Positions 1-6,605 are shown, numbered from the stretch's first letter. The stretch is DNA of 7,807 nt from DASZXJ01 sp035545895 (GCA_035545895.1 DASZXJ010000103.1:1-7807); one strand, 5' to 3'. Program-made: numbers and translations. The notes: generated by a model not told the origin, from the sequence alone.

Positions 1-3000
1 GATCATCCCGATCCCAACGCCCAGCAGTCCTTGCCCGCCAAACTCGAGATTTCGGGCGCGGATTATCCCATTGTCATCGATCAGCGCGTCATCCTGATCG
101 GCAGAAGGCCGAGTTGCGATATTCACCTGCTGGAAGATTCGGTCTCAACCGCCCATGCAGTCATTTTCGAATGCGATGGCCAGCGATTTGTCCGCGATCT
201 GGGCTCGCGCACGGGCACATTCGTCAATGGCGTGAGTACACGACAGCATCAACTCAGCGTCGGAGATGTAATTCGCGTCGGCGATACCGACCTGAAATAC
301 CTCGCCAACGAAATGGCGGAAGCCGTGGTGATCGACGAGGAATCGATAGCCGAACCCAGTGTTGCCGATACCAGCGAACTGCCCCAGCCGCTGCCACCGC
401 CCGAACCGCCGGTCGATCACGCCATCGAAATCGAGCCGGTCGTCCCGGCCATCGATGAAACTCCAATCGCTGAACCAAAGCCCGCAATCGGCGCTGACGA
501 ACTTCTCCCCATTTCCGTCGGCGATGATGATGCTCCGCTTCCCATTGAGCAGGAAGGCGCACCTTCAGCCGAAGAACTCTCGCCGGCCTTGGAACAGCCA
601 ATCGAAGAAGTTCCCGAAGTTCCGGCCGTGGTTGATGAATCAGATGTCGTCAGACCAGAACTGGCGACCGCTCCTTCAGCCGATGAACAACCTGTTTCGA
701 TGGAGCCGCAGCTCAGCATTCCTGTTGATGAATCGCCGGCTGCGCCAGAATCGGCTGTTGATATTTCCCAACCAGAAGTCGAGCCCGCGGCGAGCGAAGA
801 GCTTGCCGTCCCGATGGAAGAGGCTTCGATCAACGAAGAACCCATTGCATCAGACGAACGGGACGAAATAAGTATATCTTCGCTTGCGGCCGAGGCAGTT
901 TCTGCAACCGGCCATGTTCCGCCACAAGAGCCGGAAGCAGAATCAGTTTCGATGGCGGGGCCCATTGAGCCGCCCGATCTGACCGATCTTGAAATTGCAG
1001 AATTGCCGCCGGCCGATCAGGTCATTCCGCAGGAAATCGTATCTGAGCCTGTTTCAGAAGAGGCCATCGAACTCGAACTTGCACAGCCCGCGACTCAGCA
1101 GGAATTGCCTGCGGTGGACCTGACGGCCGAAGTTGATGAGACCATCGTCCCGCCGATTTCCGCAAAAGATGTGGAAGCCGAATTGCCCGCACCGACGGAA
1201 GTCGAGCCGCCGTTGATTTTGGCAGCCGATACGGAAGAGCCGTCGCCGCTCGGGCCGCAGCCAGCTCTGGAATTGCCGACCCCGGAAGATTTCGTGCAGC
1301 TGCCCGATTCTTTGCCGGCCGATCCGTTCACCATGGGCGGTCTACCCGCAACGCAGGCAATTCCCGGGATCGACGCGCTGCCTTCTGAAGATACTTTGAC
1401 ATTGCCACCGTTGAAAAAGCCGCGACTGCGTCCTTCGCGCACACCGCCGCTTCCTCCAAAACTGAATTTCACCGCGCCACCTGAAGAAAAAATCGCGCCG
1501 CTGCCCGAGCCGATTGAATTGGAAGACGGCATTCCGACGCTGGCTCCACCGGCCGAACCGTTGCAGGATGCGCCGATCGCCGTCGAACCCGCAACTGAAC
1601 CAGACATTGTGCCATCAGCAGAAATTGCTGAAGTTGCACCTGCGGATGAACTTCAACCCGTCGAATCCGAACCGGTTGAAGTCATCGATAAGACAGAACC
1701 CACGCCGCAGTCAGCCCTGCAATCCGCTGAGGACCAGCTTGCATTGGAATCATTGGCGGCGCCCGATGCGCCTGCGTCGGCAGCGCAGGAATCGACATTG
1801 TCGGATACGACATTTGATCGCGCCGTGCGGGAATTTGTCGGCGACGAAATCGGCGATCTCGTCGAGACTCCGGCCGAGCCCCCGGCGCCGGAAGCCACCG
1901 CTGAGCAGGTCGAGCCGGCAATCTCGGAATCATTATCCGGCGATCTGCCCTCAGAAGCGCAAGTGCCTGTCGATGAACTCGCCGAGATGGAGCCTTTGGC
2001 CGCCGAGGTGGATGAAGACGCGATCGCCGAATCAGCGCTCGATATTTCACCGCCTGCGGAAGATCCTCAGCCGGTTGCTGCTGAACAATCTGAATCCGCT
2101 GAAGCGCCGATCGACACGCTGGAACTTCAATCTGCGGATGAAGTCTCCGTTTCACCCCCCGCAGATGTTGCACCAGAAGTAAAGGAACCCGAAAAGCAGA
2201 CGCCCGCTCAGCGCCCGCGCGTGCCATGGGGCGCGAATCAGGACAATTTCCTGGGCGGCGTTCCGCTTGCGATGCGCTCGTCTTCCGAACCAGCGCCAGT
2301 CGCAGAAGAGGCCGTAAAGAAACTGATCAATCAGATTGACGACACCGCTGCGGCGGCGGAAGCAGCCGCGGTCAAAGCCGCCAAGCGGCCCGTGCCCCAA
2401 GTGACGCCGCCGCGTCCCAAGCGCAAACCGCCGATTCGTATTTCAGATGAGCCTCCGCCGGAATCGTCGCAGCGCAACGAATTGAAAACCGGGTTTGACG
2501 GCTTGGCATTTTCGCCGCTGCGCGACATGGACGTTTTTTCCCAAACCTCTCCGCAGGTGCCCAGCGAGCCGTCCGCTGACGTAGCCAAAACCGGCGCCCC
2601 GGCCAGTTTTGAAAAACGTTCGCCCGACCCTGCAGCCGAACCCGCCAACGCTGCCCCGCCCGGCGCGTTCGTCGTGAAAGATCCTCAGACGCCCGATGCC
2701 GAGCCACCCCAGCGAAATCGCGTACTTCCGGCGCTCCAGGGCCAACCCGGGAACGAGATCGTCGCCGAAGCCACCCCAAGGATCGCCGGAGAATTGACCG
2801 AAGCCGATGCGCTGGCGCTGCGAAAGAGTTATCTCCGCCGGGCCGCCACGCTGGTCGGGATCATGATCGTGGTCATCGCCATTACTTGCGCCGCGATCTA
2901 TCGATTTTTCGGCGTTGAAAATACGGTTGATGGGGCAATCACTTACAAAAATCTCGCTGCCTTGACCAGGCTTGAACGTACGCGGTTTCAAGGGGAAATG

Positions 3001-4911
3001 TTGCGCGTGCTGGCGGATGACACCACCCGCCGAATCGCTCGCAATAAGCTGCACGAGCGGCCCGAGCCCGACGAAGGATTTCTCTCCGACCAGGTTCAAT
3101 ATTTGAAAGTGGTGGATCGAGCGGCGTTTCCCGAAGCTCGTCCCGACACCCTGGTCATTCACGTCGCCGGTCGAGACCCGGACAATGATGCGGCCCGCGT
3201 GGCGGCCATGCTCGCAGCACAATACGAGGCGAATCACAATCTCAGCGATCTTGCCAGCCGGGCTCGGCGAAATCTCGATGAAATTCAGGATTCGATCAAT
3301 CGCTACAAGCAGGACCTGGCACAGATCGACACCCAGATCGAAACGCTGCGCCTGGTTGATGAAGCAAGGCCGACCAACGATCAGGTCAAACAATTGACCG
3401 GCGAAGTCGCCGAACTGGAACAGAAGTGGAACACGGCCGTGGCGGCAGCGAAGTCCGCTGAAGCCGAATTAAACCGTTTGAAGTCGGAACCTCTCGCGCC
3501 CGATGCCGGCGCCGCTTCCACATCAATCGCGGACGATGAAAAACTCAAGGCCATGCAAGCGGCGCTGGATGAACTGCAAACCAAGGTGAGTGCCGCCAAG
3601 GCAGTCAGCAGCGAACAATCCGCCAGCGCCAAACGAATGCTCGATAGCGCGCTCGACGCCTTTCAAAAGCAGGTCGCCGATGCTCAGGCCACGCTCAACG
3701 GCAATCCGGAATTGACCGCATACGTCCAGGCGGCTCAGAAGCTGCAGGAAACCACTCGCCAGTTGACCGACGACCTGATTCATCGCCAGGAATCCCAATT
3801 CGCCCGTCTGACCGAACTCAAGGCACGCTTGAACGAGCGGATGGAAACCCGCCGCGTCGAAGCCTGGCAAAACGACAAACAATTGCAGGACTTGACTGAA
3901 CAACAGGCGATTCTCACTCGTCAATACAATGCCGCCGTCGGTGGAGGACTCGCCAAGGAAGCGGACGACAAGAAGGCGGCGCTGGACCTGGTCAAAAACA
4001 TGATCAAGGCGCGGCAGGAGCTTCTGCCGGGCGACACTTTCTACGCCGATGCCATTCAGCAGATTCAGGTCATCATTGATTCGACGCAAAAGGACATTGC
4101 CGAAGATCGCCGCCGTACGGAACAGTTGCTGACCACGCTGCAGTCGTCGTTCGTATCCGGGCCGACCATTGAAAAACTTCCGCAGGAGCAAAAGGCGCTG
4201 GCCGCCCAGATGAAGGAACGGCTGGATCGAATCAACGCCGCGCGTCAGCAATACAATCAGGCCGTCGATGCCAATGCCTCGGACGGCGACGCGCAGATCA
4301 AGTCGCAAATGGCGACGCTTCAGGCCGCGATTGACGCCCGTCATAAGCAGTTGGTCGAGCAGAACCTCAAGAGCATGAAAGACCAGCAGGAGCAATCGCG
4401 CCTGGCTGCGATCAAGCCAAAGGAAGAAGAATTGGCCAAGGCAAAGGAGGCCGAGGCGGAGGCATCGGCTGCCTACTTTGCAAAGCACAAGGAATTGAGA
4501 GATGCCCAGAGCAAGATCGCTTCTTCGAATGACAACTCAAGGCAGCTCGATGAATTGCTGCGTCGCAAGCAGTCGGCCGAAAACGGGCTGAAGGCGGGCG
4601 TGGCGAATCTGGATAATAAAAAGAGGGCCGTCGAAATGGCGGTCGAGCCGCTTCAGCCGGGCGATGTCAGCGTCAAAGCCGGCAACGATCGGCGCCTGAT
4701 CTACACCTTCGCCAGCGGCGGGGCGATTTTGGCGATCTTCTCTGTTTTGATTTTTTGGACGCTCCATTCCGCAAGCCATCATGTTCATGGCCCGTCGATT
4801 CAGGCGGCCGACCTTCAGCCAATTGTCGAACCCGCCAACAGCGAACCTTCATCCCACGCCCAGCGAACCAGCGATGGCGATGAGGAAGAGCACGAACCCG
4901 CCATAATTTAG
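1..4911 (+). CDS. FHA-domain / Wzz-GumC-like polysaccharide co-polymerase fusion protein (5' end outside window)
   Basis: Residues are counted from the TTG at 31. That codon is only the first possible start: it has no Shine-Dalgarno, the frame is open to base 1, and the FHA fold begins by residue 3, so the true start is probably upstream. Residues 3-92 form an FHA domain with G24-R25, the SxxH motif S39-H42, and a DLGSRTGTFVNG block at 56-67 (T61 where Asn is usual); such domains bind phosphothreonine. Residues 96-930 are low-complexity, acidic and Pro/Ala/Glu-rich, with no membrane segment. Helix TM1 is about 938-957. Residues 962-1070 resemble the Wzz/GumC N-terminal periplasmic part, including the block DTLVIHVAGRDPDNDAARVA at 1039-1058. 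Residues 1075-1540 are mostly coiled coil. TM2 is about 1557-1578, followed by an acidic 48-residue tail. Inference: an inner-membrane co-polymerase controlling envelope polysaccharide length or export, with a cytoplasmic phospho-reader. No BY-kinase Walker motifs follow TM2. The coiled coil alone could mimic SMC-type proteins, but the two flanking helices argue for the co-polymerase. The FHA call is near certain; the co-polymerase call is moderate. Confidence 0.85.
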   Translation, partial: DHPDPNAQQSLPAKLEISGADYPIVIDQRVILIGRRPSCDIHLLEDSVSTAHAVIFECDGQRFVRDLGSRTGTFVNGVSTRQHQLSVGDVIRVGDTDLKYLANEMAEAVVIDEESIAEPSVADTSELPQPLPPPEPPVDHAIEIEPVVPAIDETPIAEPKPAIGADELLPISVGDDDAPLPIEQEGAPSAEELSPALEQPIEEVPEVPAVVDESDVVRPELATAPSADEQPVSMEPQLSIPVDESPAAPESAVDISQPEVEPAASEELAVPMEEASINEEPIASDERDEISISSLAAEAVSATGHVPPQEPEAESVSMAGPIEPPDLTDLEIAELPPADQVIPQEIVSEPVSEEAIELELAQPATQQELPAVDLTAEVDETIVPPISAKDVEAELPAPTEVEPPLILAADTEEPSPLGPQPALELPTPEDFVQLPDSLPADPFTMGGLPATQAIPGIDALPSEDTLTLPPLKKPRLRPSRTPPLPPKLNFTAPPEEKIAPLPEPIELEDGIPTLAPPAEPLQDAPIAVEPATEPDIVPSAEIAEVAPADELQPVESEPVEVIDKTEPTPQSALQSAEDQLALESLAAPDAPASAAQESTLSDTTFDRAVREFVGDEIGDLVETPAEPPAPEATAEQVEPAISESLSGDLPSEAQVPVDELAEMEPLAAEVDEDAIAESALDISPPAEDPQPVAAEQSESAEAPIDTLELQSADEVSVSPPADVAPEVKEPEKQTPAQRPRVPWGANQDNFLGGVPLAMRSSSEPAPVAEEAVKKLINQIDDTAAAAEAAAVKAAKRPVPQVTPPRPKRKPPIRISDEPPPESSQRNELKTGFDGLAFSPLRDMDVFSQTSPQVPSEPSADVAKTGAPASFEKRSPDPAAEPANAAPPGAFVVKDPQTPDAEPPQRNRVLPALQGQPGNEIVAEATPRIAGELTEADALALRKSYLRRAATLVGIMIVVIAITCAAIYRFFGVENTVDGAITYKNLAALTRLERTRFQGEMLRVLADDTTRRIARNKLHERPEPDEGFLSDQVQYLKVVDRAAFPEARPDTLVIHVAGRDPDNDAARVAAMLAAQYEANHNLSDLASRARRNLDEIQDSINRYKQDLAQIDTQIETLRLVDEARPTNDQVKQLTGEVAELEQKWNTAVAAAKSAEAELNRLKSEPLAPDAGAASTSIADDEKLKAMQAALDELQTKVSAAKAVSSEQSASAKRMLDSALDAFQKQVADAQATLNGNPELTAYVQAAQKLQETTRQLTDDLIHRQESQFARLTELKARLNERMETRRVEAWQNDKQLQDLTEQQAILTRQYNAAVGGGLAKEADDKKAALDLVKNMIKARQELLPGDTFYADAIQQIQVIIDSTQKDIAEDRRRTEQLLTTLQSSFVSGPTIEKLPQEQKALAAQMKERLDRINAARQQYNQAVDANASDGDAQIKSQMATLQAAIDARHKQLVEQNLKSMKDQQEQSRLAAIKPKEEELAKAKEAEAEASAAYFAKHKELRDAQSKIASSNDNSRQLDELLRRKQSAENGLKAGVANLDNKKRAVEMAVEPLQPGDVSVKAGNDRRLIYTFASGGAILAIFSVLIFWTLHSASHHVHGPSIQAADLQPIVEPANSEPSSHAQRTSDGDEEEHEPAII
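1000..1277 (+). repeat. degenerate in-frame ELP repeat in the linker
   Basis: The 8-mer GAATTGCC occurs at 1000, 1102, 1180 and 1270, spaced 102, 78 and 90 bases, all multiples of three. Each copy reads through Glu-Leu-Pro (ELPP, ELPA, ELPA, ELPT) within the Pro/Glu-rich linker of the FHA fusion protein. The sequence between copies is not clearly conserved. It could be the remains of tandem duplication of a unit of about 30 residues, or chance in a biased composition. Confidence 0.3.
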
Positions 4912-4951
4912 ACATTCCATCTGTCTGCCAATACAGGACTTACATCGCAGA

Positions 4952-4963
4952 CCCCGATCGGGG
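4952..4963. promoter_or_regulatory. 12-bp perfect palindrome CCCCGATCGGGG, possible operator
   Basis: The sequence is its own reverse complement. It lies 25 bases upstream of the TATAAT box of the small exported protein gene, with its centre near -44 from the predicted start of transcription, a usual position for an activator or regulator dimer. It is 41 bases after the stop of the FHA fusion gene. As RNA it could only form a 4-bp stem with a GATC loop and has no T-run after it, so it is unlikely to be a terminator. No known regulator is recognised. Confidence 0.3.
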
Positions 4964-4988
4964 CACTATTCGCCCTAACCCACGCGCA

Positions 4989-4994
4989 TATAAT
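4989..4994 (+). promoter_or_regulatory. -10 box (TATAAT) of the small exported protein gene
   Basis: This is a full match to the sigma-70 -10 consensus, 33 bases before the ATG at 5028, giving a predicted transcript start near 5001 and a leader of about 27 bases. The hexamer at 17-bp spacing (4966-4971, CTATTC) does not resemble TTGACA, and there is no extended -10 TGn. The promoter may therefore need an activator, or may be a chance match in an A+T-rich patch. It does suggest that this gene is transcribed separately from the large gene upstream. Confidence 0.5.
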
Positions 4995-5014
4995 TTGTCT
5001 GATAAGTGGAAGTG

Positions 5015-5021
5015 AAAGGAG
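5015..5021 (+). promoter_or_regulatory. ribosome binding site AAAGGAG
   Basis: A strong Shine-Dalgarno sequence lies 6 bases before the ATG at 5028 and fixes that start. The same heptamer precedes the transaldolase gene, so it is a credible local consensus. Confidence 0.85.
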
Positions 5022-5027
5022 CTTGTT

Positions 5028-5417
5028 ATGAGACATCCTTGGCTTGCAGGACTTTTAATCGCAATCATGCCGGCGATGGCGATGGCGGATCATCGCGGCG
5101 GCGGGTTCTACGGCGGACATTTTGGCGGCGGCTACCGCCATTTTGATGGCGGGCATTCACGAAGCTTCTTCGGCCTTTCCTTCGGATTCAATAGCTTCGA
5201 CTTCGGCCCCAGCTATTACAGCCCACCGGTCTACTATGCTCCGGCTCCGACAATCGTTTATTCCGACCCCGGATATTATGTAGCGCCAGCACCGACGGTT
5301 GTTTATTCCGCGCCCCCGGCCTACTGCCCGCCACCCGTGATTGTCAGCCCCGGTGGATATTACAGCGCTCCGCGCGGATATTATTCCGGCTCAGCACGTT
5401 TTTATTACGGTCGCTAA
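5028..5417 (+). CDS. small exported Gly/His- and Tyr/Pro-rich protein of unknown function
   Basis: The protein has 129 residues; I do not recognise a family. Residues 1-20 look like a Sec signal peptide: a short basic start, a hydrophobic core (LAGLLIAIM), and AMA before a likely cut at 20/21. The mature protein is entirely low complexity. Residues 21-60 are rich in Gly, His, Phe and Arg (GGGFYGG, GGGYRHF). Residues 61-129 are rich in Tyr, Pro, Val and Ser, with six Tyr-Tyr pairs (63, 69, 83, 111, 118, 126) and 17 Tyr in all. There is one cysteine (C100). An imperfect internal repeat reads APAPTIVYSDP then APAPTVVYSAP. It has its own -10 box, a strong ribosome site and a strong terminator, so it is probably a single-gene unit. 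Inference: an envelope-associated, matrix or surface protein, possibly self-associating through Tyr/Gly contacts, or metal-binding through its His residues. No catalytic motif is visible. The gene is real with good confidence; its role is unknown. Confidence 0.85.
   Translation: MRHPWLAGLLIAIMPAMAMADHRGGGFYGGHFGGGYRHFDGGHSRSFFGLSFGFNSFDFGPSYYSPPVYYAPAPTIVYSDPGYYVAPAPTVVYSAPPAYCPPPVIVSPGGYYSAPRGYYSGSARFYYGR
5232..5315 (+). repeat. two-copy imperfect repeat of about 13-14 codons
   Basis: Within the small exported protein, residues 69-81 (YYAPAPTIVYSDP) and 83-96 (YYVAPAPTVVYSAP) align with few changes, the second copy having one extra residue. The DNA has diverged more than the protein, mainly at third positions, which suggests an old duplication kept by selection at the protein level. 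A third, weaker copy may follow at residues 99-107. Confidence 0.7.
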
Positions 5418-5446
5418 GCCCGGCAAAACATCTGAACGAATGAACC

Positions 5447-5480
5447 GAGTGCGGACCGTCGTGGCCCGCACTCATTTTTT
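5447..5480 (+). terminator. intrinsic terminator of the small exported protein gene
   Basis: A perfect 8-bp stem GAGTGCGG (5447-5454) pairs with CCGCACTC (5466-5473). After one A/C mismatch it extends by two C-G pairs around a GTCGT loop, and it is followed by ATTTTTT ending at 5480. It starts 30 bases after the stop of the upstream gene. The transaldolase gene ends at 5483 on the other strand, so the hairpin also lies just past that gene, but in that direction there is no good T-run after the stem. It is therefore a strong terminator for the + strand and at best a weak one for the - strand. Confidence 0.9.
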
Positions 5481-5482
5481 AT

Positions 5483-6535
5483 TTACACTTTTTGCAAACT
5501 GGCGCGCTTCTGAGCGATCAACTTCAAAAGCGCATGTTGCGGGTCCGCAAACTTGGCCGTGCCTTCCTCCATGAGCTTGGCTTCCAGCTTGGCCTGGTCA
5601 ACCTTGGCGTGAATCTCATCGACGATTGCCTTGGAAGGAAGCTGGTCAACCTGGCGTGTATAGGTTCTGCCAAGTTTCTCGACCGCGTCATTGGTGCCGG
5701 GGGGATTGGTTTGAATGTCGCTGCCCGCCAGCGCTTCGACATAATAATCGTCCGGCTGCCATGCGAGTTTCTTGCCGGTTGAAGCAAAAATAATCTCCTG
5801 CTCAAGCGGCAACTTTTTGTCCTTCCAGAATTCCTGATTTAACCTCCACAGTTCCTTCACATTGACGATGCCGACCTTGCCTTGTGCGTCCTTTGATAAT
5901 TCCGGAACATATTTTTCAGTGTAAACATCAACCCGCGAAACAAAGATGCTGTAAACGCTCTTGAACTCCTTCAGGCCATTTTTGCGGCGCTGGGCGCCTT
6001 TCCAAATGGCATCGCGCGCGATTTTGTATTGTCGCTCGGAAAAAATCAGGGTGACATTGAGAGACAATCCCGCCGCCGCCAGCTCTTCCAGCGCATCCAA
6101 TCCCGCCGCGGTGGCGGGAACCTTAATCATGCGATTCTTGTGTCCCATCGCCCACTGCTTGCCGAGCGCGATGTATTGCTTGACGCGCTCGGCATGCGGG
6201 ATCGGCTTGGCAATGTCTTCCAGCAGGGGATCCAGTTCAAAACTGACATAGCCGTTGTTGCCTTTGGTCTGCTCCCAAACCGGCCAGAACACTTCCTGCG
6301 CATCGTGAACCAGGTGATCGGTCAATTCCCAGGCCAGTTCCGTGTCGTCCTTGCCCTCATCGAGCATTTCGGAAATTTCGTCGTCAAACCGGCCGGTTTT
6401 GATGAGGTCAGAAATAATAATCGGATTGGAAGTTGCTCCGGTCGCGCCCAGCGCGCGATTTTTGACAACAAGATCCGGATCGATCGAATCGAGCCAAACC
6501 TTTGTGCCTGAAGCAATTAATGATTGAAGTGACAT
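5483..6535 (-). CDS. tal: transaldolase (EC 2.2.1.2)
   Basis: A cytoplasmic enzyme of the non-oxidative pentose phosphate pathway, moving a dihydroxyacetone unit from sedoheptulose 7-phosphate to glyceraldehyde 3-phosphate. The protein has 350 residues with a TIM-barrel pattern. The start block KVWLDSI holds D16. GATSNP holds N37, VSFELDP holds E100, and RMIKVPAT holds the Schiff-base lysine K138. NVTLIFS follows with T162, and SIFVSRVDVY carries S200 and R201, the likely phosphate contacts. These match D17, N35, E96, K132 and T156 of E. coli TalB. The block DDYYVEALAG and a helical C-terminal extension of about 70 residues fit the longer transaldolases rather than the short FSA/TalC type. 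The ATG at 6535 is preferred because AAAGGAG lies 5 bases before it. A TTG at 6616 would add 27 residues unlike the family and overlap the preceding gene. That gene ends 70 bases upstream on the same strand, but a promoter in the gap suggests independent expression. The gene is intact, with nothing missing. Confidence 0.95.
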   Translation of the reverse strand: MSLQSLIASGTKVWLDSIDPDLVVKNRALGATGATSNPIIISDLIKTGRFDDEISEMLDEGKDDTELAWELTDHLVHDAQEVFWPVWEQTKGNNGYVSFELDPLLEDIAKPIPHAERVKQYIALGKQWAMGHKNRMIKVPATAAGLDALEELAAAGLSLNVTLIFSERQYKIARDAIWKGAQRRKNGLKEFKSVYSIFVSRVDVYTEKYVPELSKDAQGKVGIVNVKELWRLNQEFWKDKKLPLEQEIIFASTGKKLAWQPDDYYVEALAGSDIQTNPPGTNDAVEKLGRTYTRQVDQLPSKAIVDEIHAKVDQAKLEAKLMEEGTAKFADPQHALLKLIAQKRASLQKV

Positions 6536-6540
6536 ACGGA

Positions 6541-6547
6541 CTCCTTT
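6541..6547 (-). promoter_or_regulatory. ribosome binding site AAAGGAG, fixes the transaldolase start
   Basis: On the - strand AAAGGAG ends 5 bases before the ATG at 6535. It selects this start over the longer in-frame TTG at 6616, which has no such site. Confidence 0.85.
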
Positions 6548-6562
6548 AATGTCGCGTTTTTG

Positions 6563-6591
6563 ATTGTACGCGTTAAAGGGCCCAGCGTCAC
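6563..6591 (-). promoter_or_regulatory. sigma-70-like promoter of the transaldolase gene
   Basis: Read on the - strand, GTGACG (6591-6586, four of six matches to TTGACA) is followed after exactly 17 bases by TACAAT (6568-6563, five of six matches to TATAAT). Transcription would start near 6556, leaving a leader of about 20 bases that contains the ribosome site. No terminator-like hairpin with a T-run lies between the upstream gene and this promoter, so read-through from that gene is also possible. Confidence 0.55.
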
Positions 6592-6605
6592 GGCAACAAA
6601 TTGTT

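Noticed and set aside
31..33. TTG at 31 as the genuine start of the FHA fusion gene
   Set aside because: There is no Shine-Dalgarno before it, the frame stays open to base 1, and the first FHA strand starts only two or three residues later; an upstream start is more likely.
417..965. 182-codon Ser/Gly-rich open frame on the - strand
   Set aside because: The Ser-rich composition is what reversed GAA/GCC/CCG codons of the linker give; a similar shadow lies at 1095-1607. No start signal is seen.
1514..2182. 222-codon + strand frame rich in Arg, Asn and Pro
   Set aside because: It is a frame-shifted reading of the Pro/Glu linker. The main frame runs unbroken through it, so there is no frameshift to explain.
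2443..3393. 316-codon open frame on the - strand
   Set aside because: It lies entirely inside the FHA fusion gene, crosses TM1 and the Wzz-like part of the sense protein, has no ribosome site, and its product has no coherent motif. It is a by-product of codon bias in the sense frame.
3523..4488. 321-codon open frame on the - strand
   Set aside because: It is the antisense of the coiled-coil region. The Leu/Arg-rich product reflects reversed Gln, Lys and Glu codons, and there is no ribosome site.
3253..4650. SMC, RecN or other DNA-binding coiled-coil ATPase
   Set aside because: No Walker A or B motif is seen, and the coiled coil is enclosed by two membrane helices.
4952..4963. Palindrome as a terminator of the FHA fusion gene
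   Set aside because: As RNA it forms only a 4-bp stem and CACTATTCG follows instead of a T-run.
6029..6511. 160-codon + strand frame opposite the transaldolase gene
   Set aside because: It is the antisense of a complete, well-conserved enzyme gene and has no ribosome site or recognisable product.
6553..6574. CGCGTT direct repeat around the transaldolase -10 box
   Set aside because: Two 6-base copies 16 bases apart in a G+C-rich genome are easily chance; no longer match extends them.
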